Shown: positions 1 to 8,600 of the stretch, piece by piece
Layout: each line of letters begins with the position of its first letter
Numbering within the stretch: position 1 is the stretch's first letter
NCBI GenBank assembly: GCA_964221845.1
Contig: CAXPZW010000050.1
Coordinates: forward strand, 1 to 56,500
DNA from: CAXPZW01 sp964221845
GTDB lineage: Bacteria; Bacteroidota; Bacteroidia; Flavobacteriales_D; Sanyastnellaceae
DNA length: 56,500 nt
Direction: 5' to 3'
The notes under the pieces: model-generated
Database searches by the model: none
What the model was told of the DNA's origin: nothing
What the model saw: only the letters and a program-made list of their open reading frames with translations
Position numbers and translations under genes: made by a program

Positions 1-2097
1 GATGTTCACCAATTGCTTCTCCTGCAATCCGCGCTCGCGCATGTCTTCGGGGTGCATGAGGATGACGCGGCGTTCGTTCTCGATGCCGCGGTAGCGGTCG
101 TCCAACCCGTAAATGGTGGTGTTGTACTGGTCGTGCGAGCGCAGTGTCATCATGATCAACTCGCCCTCCTGCACGGCCACATCCGGAAGCGGGTGTACCT
201 TGAAGTTGGCTTTGCCATTGGCCGTGTTGAATTCGCCTTTGCGCGCCCCGTTGGGCAAGTAGAATCCTTGCGGGTGGCGGATGCGCTCGTTGTAGCGTTT
301 GAAGCCGGGGATGGTGGCCTCAATGTGGTCGCGGATCACGTCGTAGTTCTGGGCGCAGGTACTCCAGTCCAGGTGGTCGGTGCCGGTCAGGCGCTCGCCA
401 ATGCCGCACACAATCGCCACTTCGCTTTTGAGCTTGTTGCTCACGGGTTTACGCGTGCCTCTTGTGGTGTGTACAATGCCCATGGAGTTTTCCACGCTCA
501 TGAATTGCGGAGCAGTGGGACCCATGTCTTTTTCAGAGCGTCCCAAGCAGGGGAGGATCAATGCTTCTTCACCGGTGATGATGTGCGAACGGTTCAGCTT
601 GGTGCTGACCTGTACCGTTAGCCTGCAGTTTTGCACCGCTTTGGCGGTGCGCTCGCTGTCGGGCGTGGCCGAGATGAAGTTGCCGCCCATGCACATGAAC
701 ACGTCGACCTTGCCTTGCTCCATGGCGCCAATGGCACTCACCACGTCGTAACCGTGTTCACGGGGGGCGGTGAAGTTGAAGCGCTCATCCAGGGCGGCCA
801 AGAACGGCTCCTTGGGTTTTTCCCAAATGCCCATGGTGCGGTCGCCCTGCACATTGGAGTGTCCGCGTACTGGGCAGGTGCCTGCACCGGGCTTGCCAAT
901 GCTGCCTTTCATCAGCAGCAGGTTGACGATTTCTTGCACATTGGCCACGCCATGTACGTGCTGGGTAATGCCCATGGCCCAGCAGATGATGATCTTTTGC
1001 TTGCGCGCTAACAGGTCTGCAAGCTGGTGGATGGCGGCCAGCGGTACGCCGCAGTCTTGCAGGGCTTGGTTTGTGTCGAGCTGATCTAAGGCCGCTACTA
1101 GGGCGTCAAACCCTTCGGTGTGTGTGGCAATGAAGGTGCGGTCCAGCGCAGTGGGAACAGTCGCTTCCAGCTGCAGCAGGCGCTGCATGATGAGTTTGAA
1201 GAGTGCGGCATCTCCACCTACACGCACTTGCAAGAAGTGATCTGCGAGTTTGGTGCCGCCTTTGAGCACTTCGACAGGGCTTTGCGGGTCCACAAAACGC
1301 AGCGTGCCGGCTTCCGGCAAGGGGTTGATGTGCACCACGGTACCGCCGTTTTGCTTGTTCTTCTGCAACGCACTGAGCATGCGGGGGTGGTTGGTGCCGG
1401 GGTTTTGCCCCACGACCAAAATGACTTCGGCCTCGTAGAGGTCTTCCAAAGTGACGCTGCCTTTGCCAATGCCCACGGTCTCGCTGAGGCCCACGCCGCT
1501 GCTTTCGTGGCACATGTTGGAACAGTCTGGCAGGTTGCTGGTGCCGTGCAATCGGGCCAACAGTTGGTAGAGGTAGGCGGTTTCGTTGGAGGTGCGCCCC
1601 GAGGTGTAAAACACGTTGCGGTTGGCGTCGCCCGCAGACTTGAGGCCTTCAGCCACCTTGGTAAATGCGTCTTCCCAAGAGATGGGGGTGTACTTCATGG
1701 CCCCCGGAGCCAGGTACATGGGTGCGGTAATGCGGCCGGACTTACCCAGTTTGTAATCGCTCCACGTGCTCATTTCCTGAAGGTCATGGCGGGCAAAGAA
1801 GGCGGGGTCACATTTTTTATTGGTGGCTTCCTCGGCGAGGGCCTTGGCGCCGTTCTCGCAGTATTCGCCCAGTCCAGAGCGGTGCACAGGATCTGGCCAT
1901 GCGCAGCCCGGGCAATCAAACCCGTGCTCTTGGTTCATGCGGTTCAGCAGCTTGAGGCCTTCGCCCAACCCCAATTCATCGGCCACGTGCTTGAGGGCCA
2001 CGGTCACCGCCTTGGTGCCCGCTGCACGGTCCTTGGGTGCAGAGGTGGAAAGTCCAGTAAGGGTCTCGGGAGGGAGGAGCTGCAGGTCGCGTTTCAT
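1..2097 (-). CDS. FdhF/YdeP-family molybdopterin oxidoreductase (3' end outside window)
   Basis: This is a molybdopterin-dependent oxidoreductase of the FdhF/YdeP family, related to formate dehydrogenase alpha subunits, probably cytoplasmic because no signal peptide is visible. The N-terminus carries the family CPGC motif (Cys62, Cys65), and DCSNMCHESSG follows near residue 190, where YdeP homologues have the same pattern. NPGTNHPRM and the GHSNVQGDRTMG stretch are also typical of the family. 699 codons are present from the ATG at 2097 to the window edge; E. coli YdeP is about 760 residues, so roughly 60 are missing. The gene follows fdhD by 40 bases in the same direction, which supports a formate-related role, since FdhD sulfurates such enzymes. 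The substrate of YdeP-type proteins is not firmly known, so formate oxidation is an inference from context. Confidence 0.9.
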   Translation of the reverse strand, partial: MKRDLQLLPPETLTGLSTSAPKDRAAGTKAVTVALKHVADELGLGEGLKLLNRMNQEHGFDCPGCAWPDPVHRSGLGEYCENGAKALAEEATNKKCDPAFFARHDLQEMSTWSDYKLGKSGRITAPMYLAPGAMKYTPISWEDAFTKVAEGLKSAGDANRNVFYTSGRTSNETAYLYQLLARLHGTSNLPDCSNMCHESSGVGLSETVGIGKGSVTLEDLYEAEVILVVGQNPGTNHPRMLSALQKNKQNGGTVVHINPLPEAGTLRFVDPQSPVEVLKGGTKLADHFLQVRVGGDAALFKLIMQRLLQLEATVPTALDRTFIATHTEGFDALVAALDQLDTNQALQDCGVPLAAIHQLADLLARKQKIIICWAMGITQHVHGVANVQEIVNLLLMKGSIGKPGAGTCPVRGHSNVQGDRTMGIWEKPKEPFLAALDERFNFTAPREHGYDVVSAIGAMEQGKVDVFMCMGGNFISATPDSERTAKAVQNCRLTVQVSTKLNRSHIITGEEALILPCLGRSEKDMGPTAPQFMSVENSMGIVHTTRGTRKPVSNKLKSEVAIVCGIGERLTGTDHLDWSTCAQNYDVIRDHIEATIPGFKRYNERIRHPQGFYLPNGARKGEFNTANGKANFKVHPLPDVAVQEGELIMMTLRSHDQYNTTIYGLDDRYRGIENERRVILMHPEDMRERGLQEKQLVNI

Positions 2098-2137
2098 GGG
2101 GCGGAATTACCCCCGGAAGGTACACCCCTGCGCACAG

Positions 2138-2899
2138 CTACGCAAACCGGGTAAAGCGGCCTTCACGGCAAAATGCCAACAGCGCAATGCCCCATTCCAG
2201 CGCAAAGTCCACCGCCATGCTGGTAGGCGCCGAAACCGAGGCCACAACGGGGATACGCGCCCGGAATGCTTTGCTGATGAGCTCGTAGGAGACGCGGCCG
2301 CTCAGAGCCAAATAATGCGCTTTGGACAACACGCCCCGGTCCAAGAGTCTTCCAATGGCTTTGTCGGTGGCGTTGTGGCGTCCGGCATCTTCGGCCAACA
2401 CAAGCAGGTTGCCACCGGCGTCAAACAGGGCTGCGGCATGGCTGCCTCCGGTCTGGTCAAACAGGGGTTGGTGCGCCCGCATTTGGGCGTGCAAGGAGGG
2501 AAGAAGGTCTGGCGAAAGCCCGGCCGATTCCAACGCATCGCCCTCCGGAATGTCCAACTCGCGGGTACCGCAAATACCACAGCTCGTTGCGCTCAAGAGT
2601 GCCCGTTTGTTGGCCACGTCGTTGGGGTTCAATCCCGGCAAGGTTACTGCGATTCGGTCCAGTGATTCTGAGTTGGTATTGAATTGAATTTCAGGGATTT
2701 GGTTGGCGTGAATTAAACCTTCATTTAAAAGTAAGCCCAGCACCAGTTCGCGCTCCCATCCCGGGGTGTGCATCAGCACGGTAAAGGGTGTGCCGTTGAG
2801 CACCACTTGCAGCGGGCGCTCGATCAACACTTGTTCGGTTTGGTCCGAAGTGTGGCCGCCCGCAAAACGGACGGTGCGGTACCCGTGCAGGGCTTCCAT
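2138..2899 (-). CDS. fdhD: Formate dehydrogenase accessory sulfurtransferase FdhD
   Basis: FdhD delivers sulfur from the cysteine desulfurase to the molybdenum cofactor of formate dehydrogenases and is needed for their activity. The 253-residue protein has the expected length. It shows the conserved cysteine pair in SCGICGTREL, the GGSHAAALF segment, LAEDAGRHNATDKAIG and SGRVSYELISKA, all characteristic of FdhD. The ATG is immediately preceded by the stop of a 32-codon ORF (TGATG overlap), so translation may be coupled. It lies between fhs and the FdhF/YdeP gene on the same strand, forming a one-carbon operon. Identification is firm. Confidence 0.96.
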   Translation of the reverse strand: MEALHGYRTVRFAGGHTSDQTEQVLIERPLQVVLNGTPFTVLMHTPGWERELVLGLLLNEGLIHANQIPEIQFNTNSESLDRIAVTLPGLNPNDVANKRALLSATSCGICGTRELDIPEGDALESAGLSPDLLPSLHAQMRAHQPLFDQTGGSHAAALFDAGGNLLVLAEDAGRHNATDKAIGRLLDRGVLSKAHYLALSGRVSYELISKAFRARIPVVASVSAPTSMAVDFALEWGIALLAFCREGRFTRFA

Positions 2900-2997
2900 C
2901 AGAGCAGTACGCCTTTTTCGGGTTCGATGCCGCCAGGGATGTCGGTCTCCTTCAGCATCTGACGCAGGTCAATTTCAATGGTGCGGTGTACGTACAT
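2899..2997 (-). CDS. Candidate 32-residue small protein between fhs and fdhD
   Basis: A 33-codon reading frame with an ATG start fills the gap between fhs and fdhD. It begins 18 bases after the fhs stop and its TGA shares a base with the ATG of fdhD, the spacing expected of a real operon gene. The peptide is charged and hydrophilic, with an amphipathic-looking start (MYVHRTIEIDLRQMLKE) and a Pro/Gly-rich tail ending KGVLL. There is no signal peptide and no cysteine. I do not recognise the family. It could be a short accessory protein for the formate system or merely a leader ORF that couples translation of fdhD. Confidence 0.5.
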   Translation of the reverse strand: MYVHRTIEIDLRQMLKETDIPGGIEPEKGVLL

Positions 2998-3015
2998 AAC
3001 GCAGGAACAGGAGGG

Positions 3016-4704
3016 TCAGGAGAGTCCGGTAATGGTGCCGTTGTTGTCGATGTCCATGCCTTCGGATGCGGGCACGGCAGGCAAGCCAGGCATACGCATC
3101 ATTTTACCGAGGATGGGGATCAAAAAGCCTGCGCCAGAAGCAAACTCAAATTCGCGTACGGTCACGGTAAATCCGGTGGGGCGGGCGAGTTTTTTGTCGT
3201 CGTCCGAGAAGGACTTTTGAGTCTTGGCCATGCACACCGGCAGGTGTTCCAGCCCCAGCTGCTCGATGCGTTTGAGGTCGGACACGGCTTTCTTTTCGTA
3301 TTCCACACCATCGGCGCCGTAGATCTCACGGGCAATGGTCTCGATTTTGGTGCGGATAGGTTGGTTCCAGTCGTAGAGCTGTTTGAAGTTGGCTTCACCG
3401 CTGTCGACCACATCGGCTACAGCGCGGGCCAAGTCTTCGGTGCCGGCGCCGCCGTCGGCCCAGCCTTTGGCCAGGACGGCCTTGACGCCCAATTCGGCGC
3501 AGCGGGCAATCACAAAGTCAATTTCCTCTTGCGAGTCGGTGCCAAAGTGGTTGACGCTCACCACGGGCTTCAGGCCAAATTTCTGCACGTTTTCAAGGTG
3601 CTTCTCCAGGTTGGCGATGCCGGCCTGCACGCGCTCCATGCTCGGGGTGTTGTACTCCTCCTTGGGTGCGCCGCCGTGGTGACGCAGTGCGCGGATGGTG
3701 GCTACCACCACTACAGCGTCGGGCTTGAGGCCTGCGTAGCCGCATTTGATGTTGAGGAATTTTTCGGCGCCTAGGTCTGCGCCAAAGCCGGCCTCGGTCA
3801 CCACGTAGTCGCTGAGCGAGAGCCCCATTTTGGTAGCAATGATGGTGTTGGTGCCTTGGGCGATGTTGGCAAAAGGTCCGCCGTGAATGATGGCCGGATT
3901 GCCCTCCAGTGTTTGCACCAGGTTGGGCTTGATGGCGTCCTTCAACAGCAGGGCCATGGCGCCCTCAGCATTGAGGTCTCGCGCGTACACAGGCTTACGG
4001 TCCATGGTAAAGCCCACGAAAATGTTGCCGAGCTTTTCTTTCAAATCTGCCATGCCTTCGGCCATGCAGAGGATGGCCATCACTTCCGAAGCAGGGGTGA
4101 TGTTGAAGCCGTCCTGGCGCGGCATGCCGTTGGCGGTGCCGCCGAGTCCGATGGTGATGTTGCGCAGTGCGCGGTCGTTCATATCCATCACGCGCTTCCA
4201 GTAGATCTGGCGTGGGTCCAAGCCCAACGAGCGGGTGCGCGACTGCAGGTTGTTGTCAATCAGCGCGCTCAGCAGGTTGTTGGCCTTTTCTACAGCTGAA
4301 AAATCGCCGGTAAAGTGCAGGTTGATGTCCTCCATGGGCACCACTTGGCTGTAGCCGCCGCCGGCCGCACCGCCTTTGATGCCGAATACGGGGCCCAAGC
4401 TGGGTTCGCGCAGCACTACGGTGGTTTGCTTGCCAATGCGGTTCAGGCCTTCGGTCAGGCCAATGGAAGTGGTGGTTTTGCCTTCGCCCGCAGGAGTCGG
4501 AGTGATGGCGGTGACCAGAACGAGCTTGCTCTGCGCTACGCGCACAGGGTTTATGACATTCAGTGGAATCTTGGCTTTGTACTTGCCGTAGAGTTCGAGG
4601 TCGTCTTCGGTGAGGTTGAGTTTGGCAGCAATCTGTTGGATTGGCTTCATCTCGCAGGCCTGGGCAATTTCCAGGTCTGTGCGGAAAGTGGTTGCAGTGC
4701 TCAA
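3016..4704 (-). CDS. fhs: Formate--tetrahydrofolate ligase
   Basis: The enzyme makes 10-formyltetrahydrofolate from formate, tetrahydrofolate and ATP in the cytoplasm. Hallmarks are the ATP-binding PTPAGEGKTTT near residues 70-79, REPSLGPVFGIKGGAAGGG, MEDINLHFTGD, and the conserved C-terminus MPGLPAVPASEGMDIDNNG. I chose the TTG at 4704 as start because it keeps the conserved N-terminal segment TDLEIAQACEMKP and gives 562 residues, the family's usual length. The frame stays open further upstream, but that part lies in the histidine kinase region and has no family similarity. The ATG of EMKP would cut off conserved residues. It is the first clear gene of the operon with the small ORF, fdhD and the FdhF/YdeP gene. 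Confidence 0.95.
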   Translation of the reverse strand: MSTATTFRTDLEIAQACEMKPIQQIAAKLNLTEDDLELYGKYKAKIPLNVINPVRVAQSKLVLVTAITPTPAGEGKTTTSIGLTEGLNRIGKQTTVVLREPSLGPVFGIKGGAAGGGYSQVVPMEDINLHFTGDFSAVEKANNLLSALIDNNLQSRTRSLGLDPRQIYWKRVMDMNDRALRNITIGLGGTANGMPRQDGFNITPASEVMAILCMAEGMADLKEKLGNIFVGFTMDRKPVYARDLNAEGAMALLLKDAIKPNLVQTLEGNPAIIHGGPFANIAQGTNTIIATKMGLSLSDYVVTEAGFGADLGAEKFLNIKCGYAGLKPDAVVVVATIRALRHHGGAPKEEYNTPSMERVQAGIANLEKHLENVQKFGLKPVVSVNHFGTDSQEEIDFVIARCAELGVKAVLAKGWADGGAGTEDLARAVADVVDSGEANFKQLYDWNQPIRTKIETIAREIYGADGVEYEKKAVSDLKRIEQLGLEHLPVCMAKTQKSFSDDDKKLARPTGFTVTVREFEFASGAGFLIPILGKMMRMPGLPAVPASEGMDIDNNGTITGLS

Positions 4705-4765
4705 GTGGATAAGGGCGTTGGGTTCTTCGCGAATATAGCCACTTGAACGCCCCGAGCCAATGCGA

Positions 4766-5695
4766 CTATTCTGTTGTGGCTGGCTTCCAGCAGGGCAGGG
4801 TGAAGCGGAAGGTGGTGCCTTGCCCTTCCACGCTGTCCAGCGCGTACTCGGTCCCGTGCAAGTCCAGGATGCGGCGTACAATGGCCAAGCCCAGACCCGT
4901 GCCCGATTTTTCGGTTTTGCCGCGGCGGAAGCGGTCAAAAATGTGCGGCAGGTCTTCGGCAGGGATGCCTGCTCCGGTGTCCTCGATTACCACTTCCACG
5001 CCGCCTTCGATGCTTGTGGCGGCAATGTCCACGCGATCGCCCGGGTTGCAGTACTTGATGGCGTTGCCGATGATGTTGTTCAGCACGCGGTCCACCAGCT
5101 TGGTGTCCCCGTTCACCAGTCCCAAATCCTTTGAAATGTGTGTGTGCACTTCTATTTGCTGGGTTTGGGCAGTGCCGCGGTGCACGGCTACCACATCGTG
5201 GATCAGGTCAATGAGGTTGATCGGCTCGGCGTGGAGCTGGGTTTCTTTGGCCTCCAGCCTAGACAGCTCAAACAGCTCGTCAACCAGCGTGCGCAGCCGT
5301 ACCGTGCCTGCCAGACTTGTGTTCAAGAACTGTGTTCGGCGCTCAGGTTCCAAAGTGTCGTCCTTCATGAGGATGGTTTCCAAGTAGCCTTGGATGGAGG
5401 CCAGTGGCGTGCGCAGGTCGTGCGAGATGTTGGCCAAAGCAATCTTCTCCTTTCCAGGCGGGCGCAGGTTTGAGTTTTTCGACCCTGCGGGCAACCGGTT
5501 GGCGGTGTGGTGTGAGGTTTCTGATTGAGGTTTTGTAGGTGAAAAAACCGCGTTTATGTGGGTGAATTGATGATTCGTCGTAAACAGGTTAAAATTCGGA
5601 ACGAAAACGCGCGCCGTACCGTATAAAATGAAGCCCCTTGGGGCACCTGAAAACAGTTCTGATATCCATTCATGGTACCGACTAAACCGGAACAA
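4766..5695 (-). CDS. Histidine kinase core lacking a recognisable sensor region
   Basis: The segment 4766-5452 encodes a complete histidine kinase catalytic core. It has the H-box ANISHDLRTPLAS, the N-box NIIGNAIKY, the G1 box EDTGAGIP, the F-box IFDRFRRG and the G2 box GTGLGLAIVRR. Just upstream of the H-box the homology stops abruptly at KEKIALAN. The frame remains open to an ATG at 5695, but those 80 residues look like translated intergenic DNA and have no membrane segments or HAMP or PAS domain. The next gene, on the other strand, starts at 5699, so there is no room for a normal N-terminus. I think the gene is truncated, by rearrangement or decay. No response regulator is adjacent. The true start is unknown. 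Confidence 0.7.
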   Translation of the reverse strand: MFRFSRYHEWISELFSGAPRGFILYGTARVFVPNFNLFTTNHQFTHINAVFSPTKPQSETSHHTANRLPAGSKNSNLRPPGKEKIALANISHDLRTPLASIQGYLETILMKDDTLEPERRTQFLNTSLAGTVRLRTLVDELFELSRLEAKETQLHAEPINLIDLIHDVVAVHRGTAQTQQIEVHTHISKDLGLVNGDTKLVDRVLNNIIGNAIKYCNPGDRVDIAATSIEGGVEVVIEDTGAGIPAEDLPHIFDRFRRGKTEKSGTGLGLAIVRRILDLHGTEYALDSVEGQGTTFRFTLPCWKPATTE

Positions 5696-5698
5696 CCT

Positions 5699-8600
5699 AT
5701 GCGATACGCCGTTTCATCCCTGCTCATGTTCCTGATGGTGGTGCTCCCACTCACCGCACCAGCCCAGGACAGCCCGTGCTCCTTTGAGGAATGCACCATC
5801 ACCGGATTTGGATCCGCACAACGTGTGTTGTGGATCCCCAACTTACCCGGTCCGGTCAACCACCGTTGGTTCTTTGACGAGGACGGCGGCACCTTCGAAA
5901 CCTTCTCGGACGGTACAGCCCACATTTACGGCAATACCTTTAACGAAGACGCTCCCGAATACGAGCTCTACATTGACATATGGTTCACCGATCGCATGAA
6001 CTGGGCCGAGTGGAGTGCGCTTGGTCGCGGCTGGAAAGGCAACGCCACTACCGTGGGCGATTTGTACACCACCTGGGATTACTACATCATGCACCCCGAC
6101 TCGGCCAACCGTTTGTCGGCTGGCGGTGCTTGGGAAGGCACCCTGGATGTGACCCACATGCCATCCAACTACTACTTTGGCCTACAAGTGGGAGAGGCCG
6201 CCAACGACCAGAACGGTGCGCATGGGATGAGCACCTGGATGGAATACACCGGGACCTTGGACGGAGCATACGTGGAAGGCAACGCCGACATCAATGGCGA
6301 AGGCGGTTGCGAGCCACTCGAACTGATTGACTGTGTAGCGGATGTCACCGTGGAATGCGGCGACAGCACAGATCCATCCAATACAGGCACCCCCGAAATC
6401 CTTTGCCCTGAAATGAGCCTCGACTACGAGGACATCACCTCGGGTGATTGCCCTTTGATTATCACCCGTACCTGGACGGTCACCACCACAGTTGGTGAAA
6501 CCGCTACTTGCACCCAAACCATTACGGTAGAAGACACCACGCCGCCTGCCATGAGCACCTTGCCCGAGTTGAGCTTTGTGGACTGCGGCGAGACCATCAG
6601 CCCTGCATGGCCCACCGCGACTGATGCCTGCAGCGGCGAAACGGCAGTCACGGTCACCACCGAAGCCCTTCCGTTTGAAGAAGGCATGTGCGGCCAGTTC
6701 CGCACCCAAACTCCCGGAGGCTGGGGCGCACCCGCCAGTGGAGACAACCCAGGCACCTACCGCGACGCACACTTTGATGCCGCTTTCCCCAATGGACTGA
6801 CCATCGGTTGCGAAAACACCTTGACCTTGACCTCCTCTGCCGCTGTAGAGGCGTTCTTGCCTGCAGGTGGCACACCTGCTGCGCTGCCTCCGGGCGACAT
6901 GGTAGATCCGGCTGGGTACACCAATGCCTTGGCGCAACACCTGGTGGCACTCAAGCTCACCTTGGGCTTTGACGCATACGACCCCGATTTTGCCGGAGCT
7001 TACGCGTCGATGACTGAGTTGGTGCTGGGCGCAGGGGAACTCGCCGGCACAACCTTGCAAGAGCTCATTGACCAGGCAGATGCCGTGATTGGCGGTTGCA
7101 GTACCGAGTTGACGCCAAGCCAAATCACCGGTGCGCTCACCCTTGTGAACGAAAACTACGTGGATGGCACCAATGACCAAGGCCAGGTGGACTGCCCGTA
7201 CGCCGATCTCTGCGGTGAACTGACGGTATTCACCTTCACCGCCACCGATGACTGTGGCAACACCGCAACTGCTCTGCAACTCGTGGGCGCCATCGACACC
7301 GAAGGCCCCACCATCCTCACCGACCTGCAAGACATCACCGTAGAGTGCGGCCAAGTGCCTGAGCCCTTTATTGAAGTGGACGGCTGTGGCGAGGGTGCTG
7401 GGGAATGGACCGTAGAGGTAAACACCTTCTCAGGCACCTGCCTGCCTACACTTGAATACGTGTACACCGTGACCGACGCCTGTGGAAACGCTGTACAAGC
7501 CAACCAATTCATCACCGTCATCGACACCGAAGCACCGGTGTTCTTGAACGCCCCTGAAGACCTCAACATCGCGTGCGGTGATCCAATTCCTCCGTTTACT
7601 CCAGAGGTCAGCGACGCGTGTGACGAGGCTGTGGATGTAGCCTTCTCGGAGTCGATCAGCTCCACAGGCTGCGGCCAGTTGGTGATTCACACCTGGATCG
7701 CTATGGATGCGTGCGGTAACACAGCAAGCGTCAGCCGCACCATTACCCAGATCGACGATGCGGGCCCCCAACCGGTTTCACCGCTGAACGATGCGGAAGT
7801 GTCGTGCGATGGTGCGCTGACTCCAGCCACGCCTGAGTTCGCAGACGCGTGCAGCGCTGTGGTGGACGTGCAGGTTGAAGTCACCTTGCCTTCCGATGAG
7901 TGCGGCGCTACCGGGCAGTACATCTGGACCGCTTTGGACGCCTGCGGCAACAGCACAGTGATTGTGCAGAACGTGACTGTGGTAGACACCGAAGCGCCCG
8001 TATTTGCAGACGCGCCCACCTCGTTTGAGTTGATGTGTGGCGATGCACTTCCTGCAGCTACGCTCACGGCGATCGATAACTGCAGTGGGGTAGACCTCAC
8101 GCACGAAGACGTAGAAATGCCCACCGAGGGCTGCGCCGGCCTGGTGCGTACGTACACTGCGCTTGATGCGTGTGGGAATGTGGCCACCTTCACCCAAACC
8201 ATCACCTTCGTGGACAGTGAGGCGCCCGAGCTCAGCGCGTACCCTGTTGACGTGGAGGGAAGCTGCACAGTCGCCTTGGATCCACCCGTGATTACCGCCA
8301 CTGACAACTGCGACGCAGAGGTGGAAGTGACCTTGGCTGAAACGATTACTCCGCTGGATTGCGGTATCCAAGTGCAGCGCACCTGGACGGCTACTGACCA
8401 GTGCGGCAACACCGCCTCACACACCCAGAGCTTGACCCTCAGCGACAGCGAGCCGCCCATCTTCTCGGGAGACACCGTGGTAACGGCCTCATGCGCCATC
8501 GACCCCATGAGCTTCATCAACGTCACCGACGACTGCGACCCGTACGTGGAGCTCACCTTCACCGAAACCCAGTCCGGCGACTTCTGCGGCCAAACCCTTG

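Noticed and set aside
1120..2154. Plus-strand frame of 344 codons opposite the FdhF/YdeP gene
   Set aside because: The minus strand holds all family motifs without a stop from 2097 to the window edge; the plus frame is a shadow.
4705..4938. Upstream extension of fhs to an ATG at 4938
   Set aside because: It overlaps the histidine kinase coding region in another frame and has no ligase similarity. The TTG at 4704 gives the usual length.
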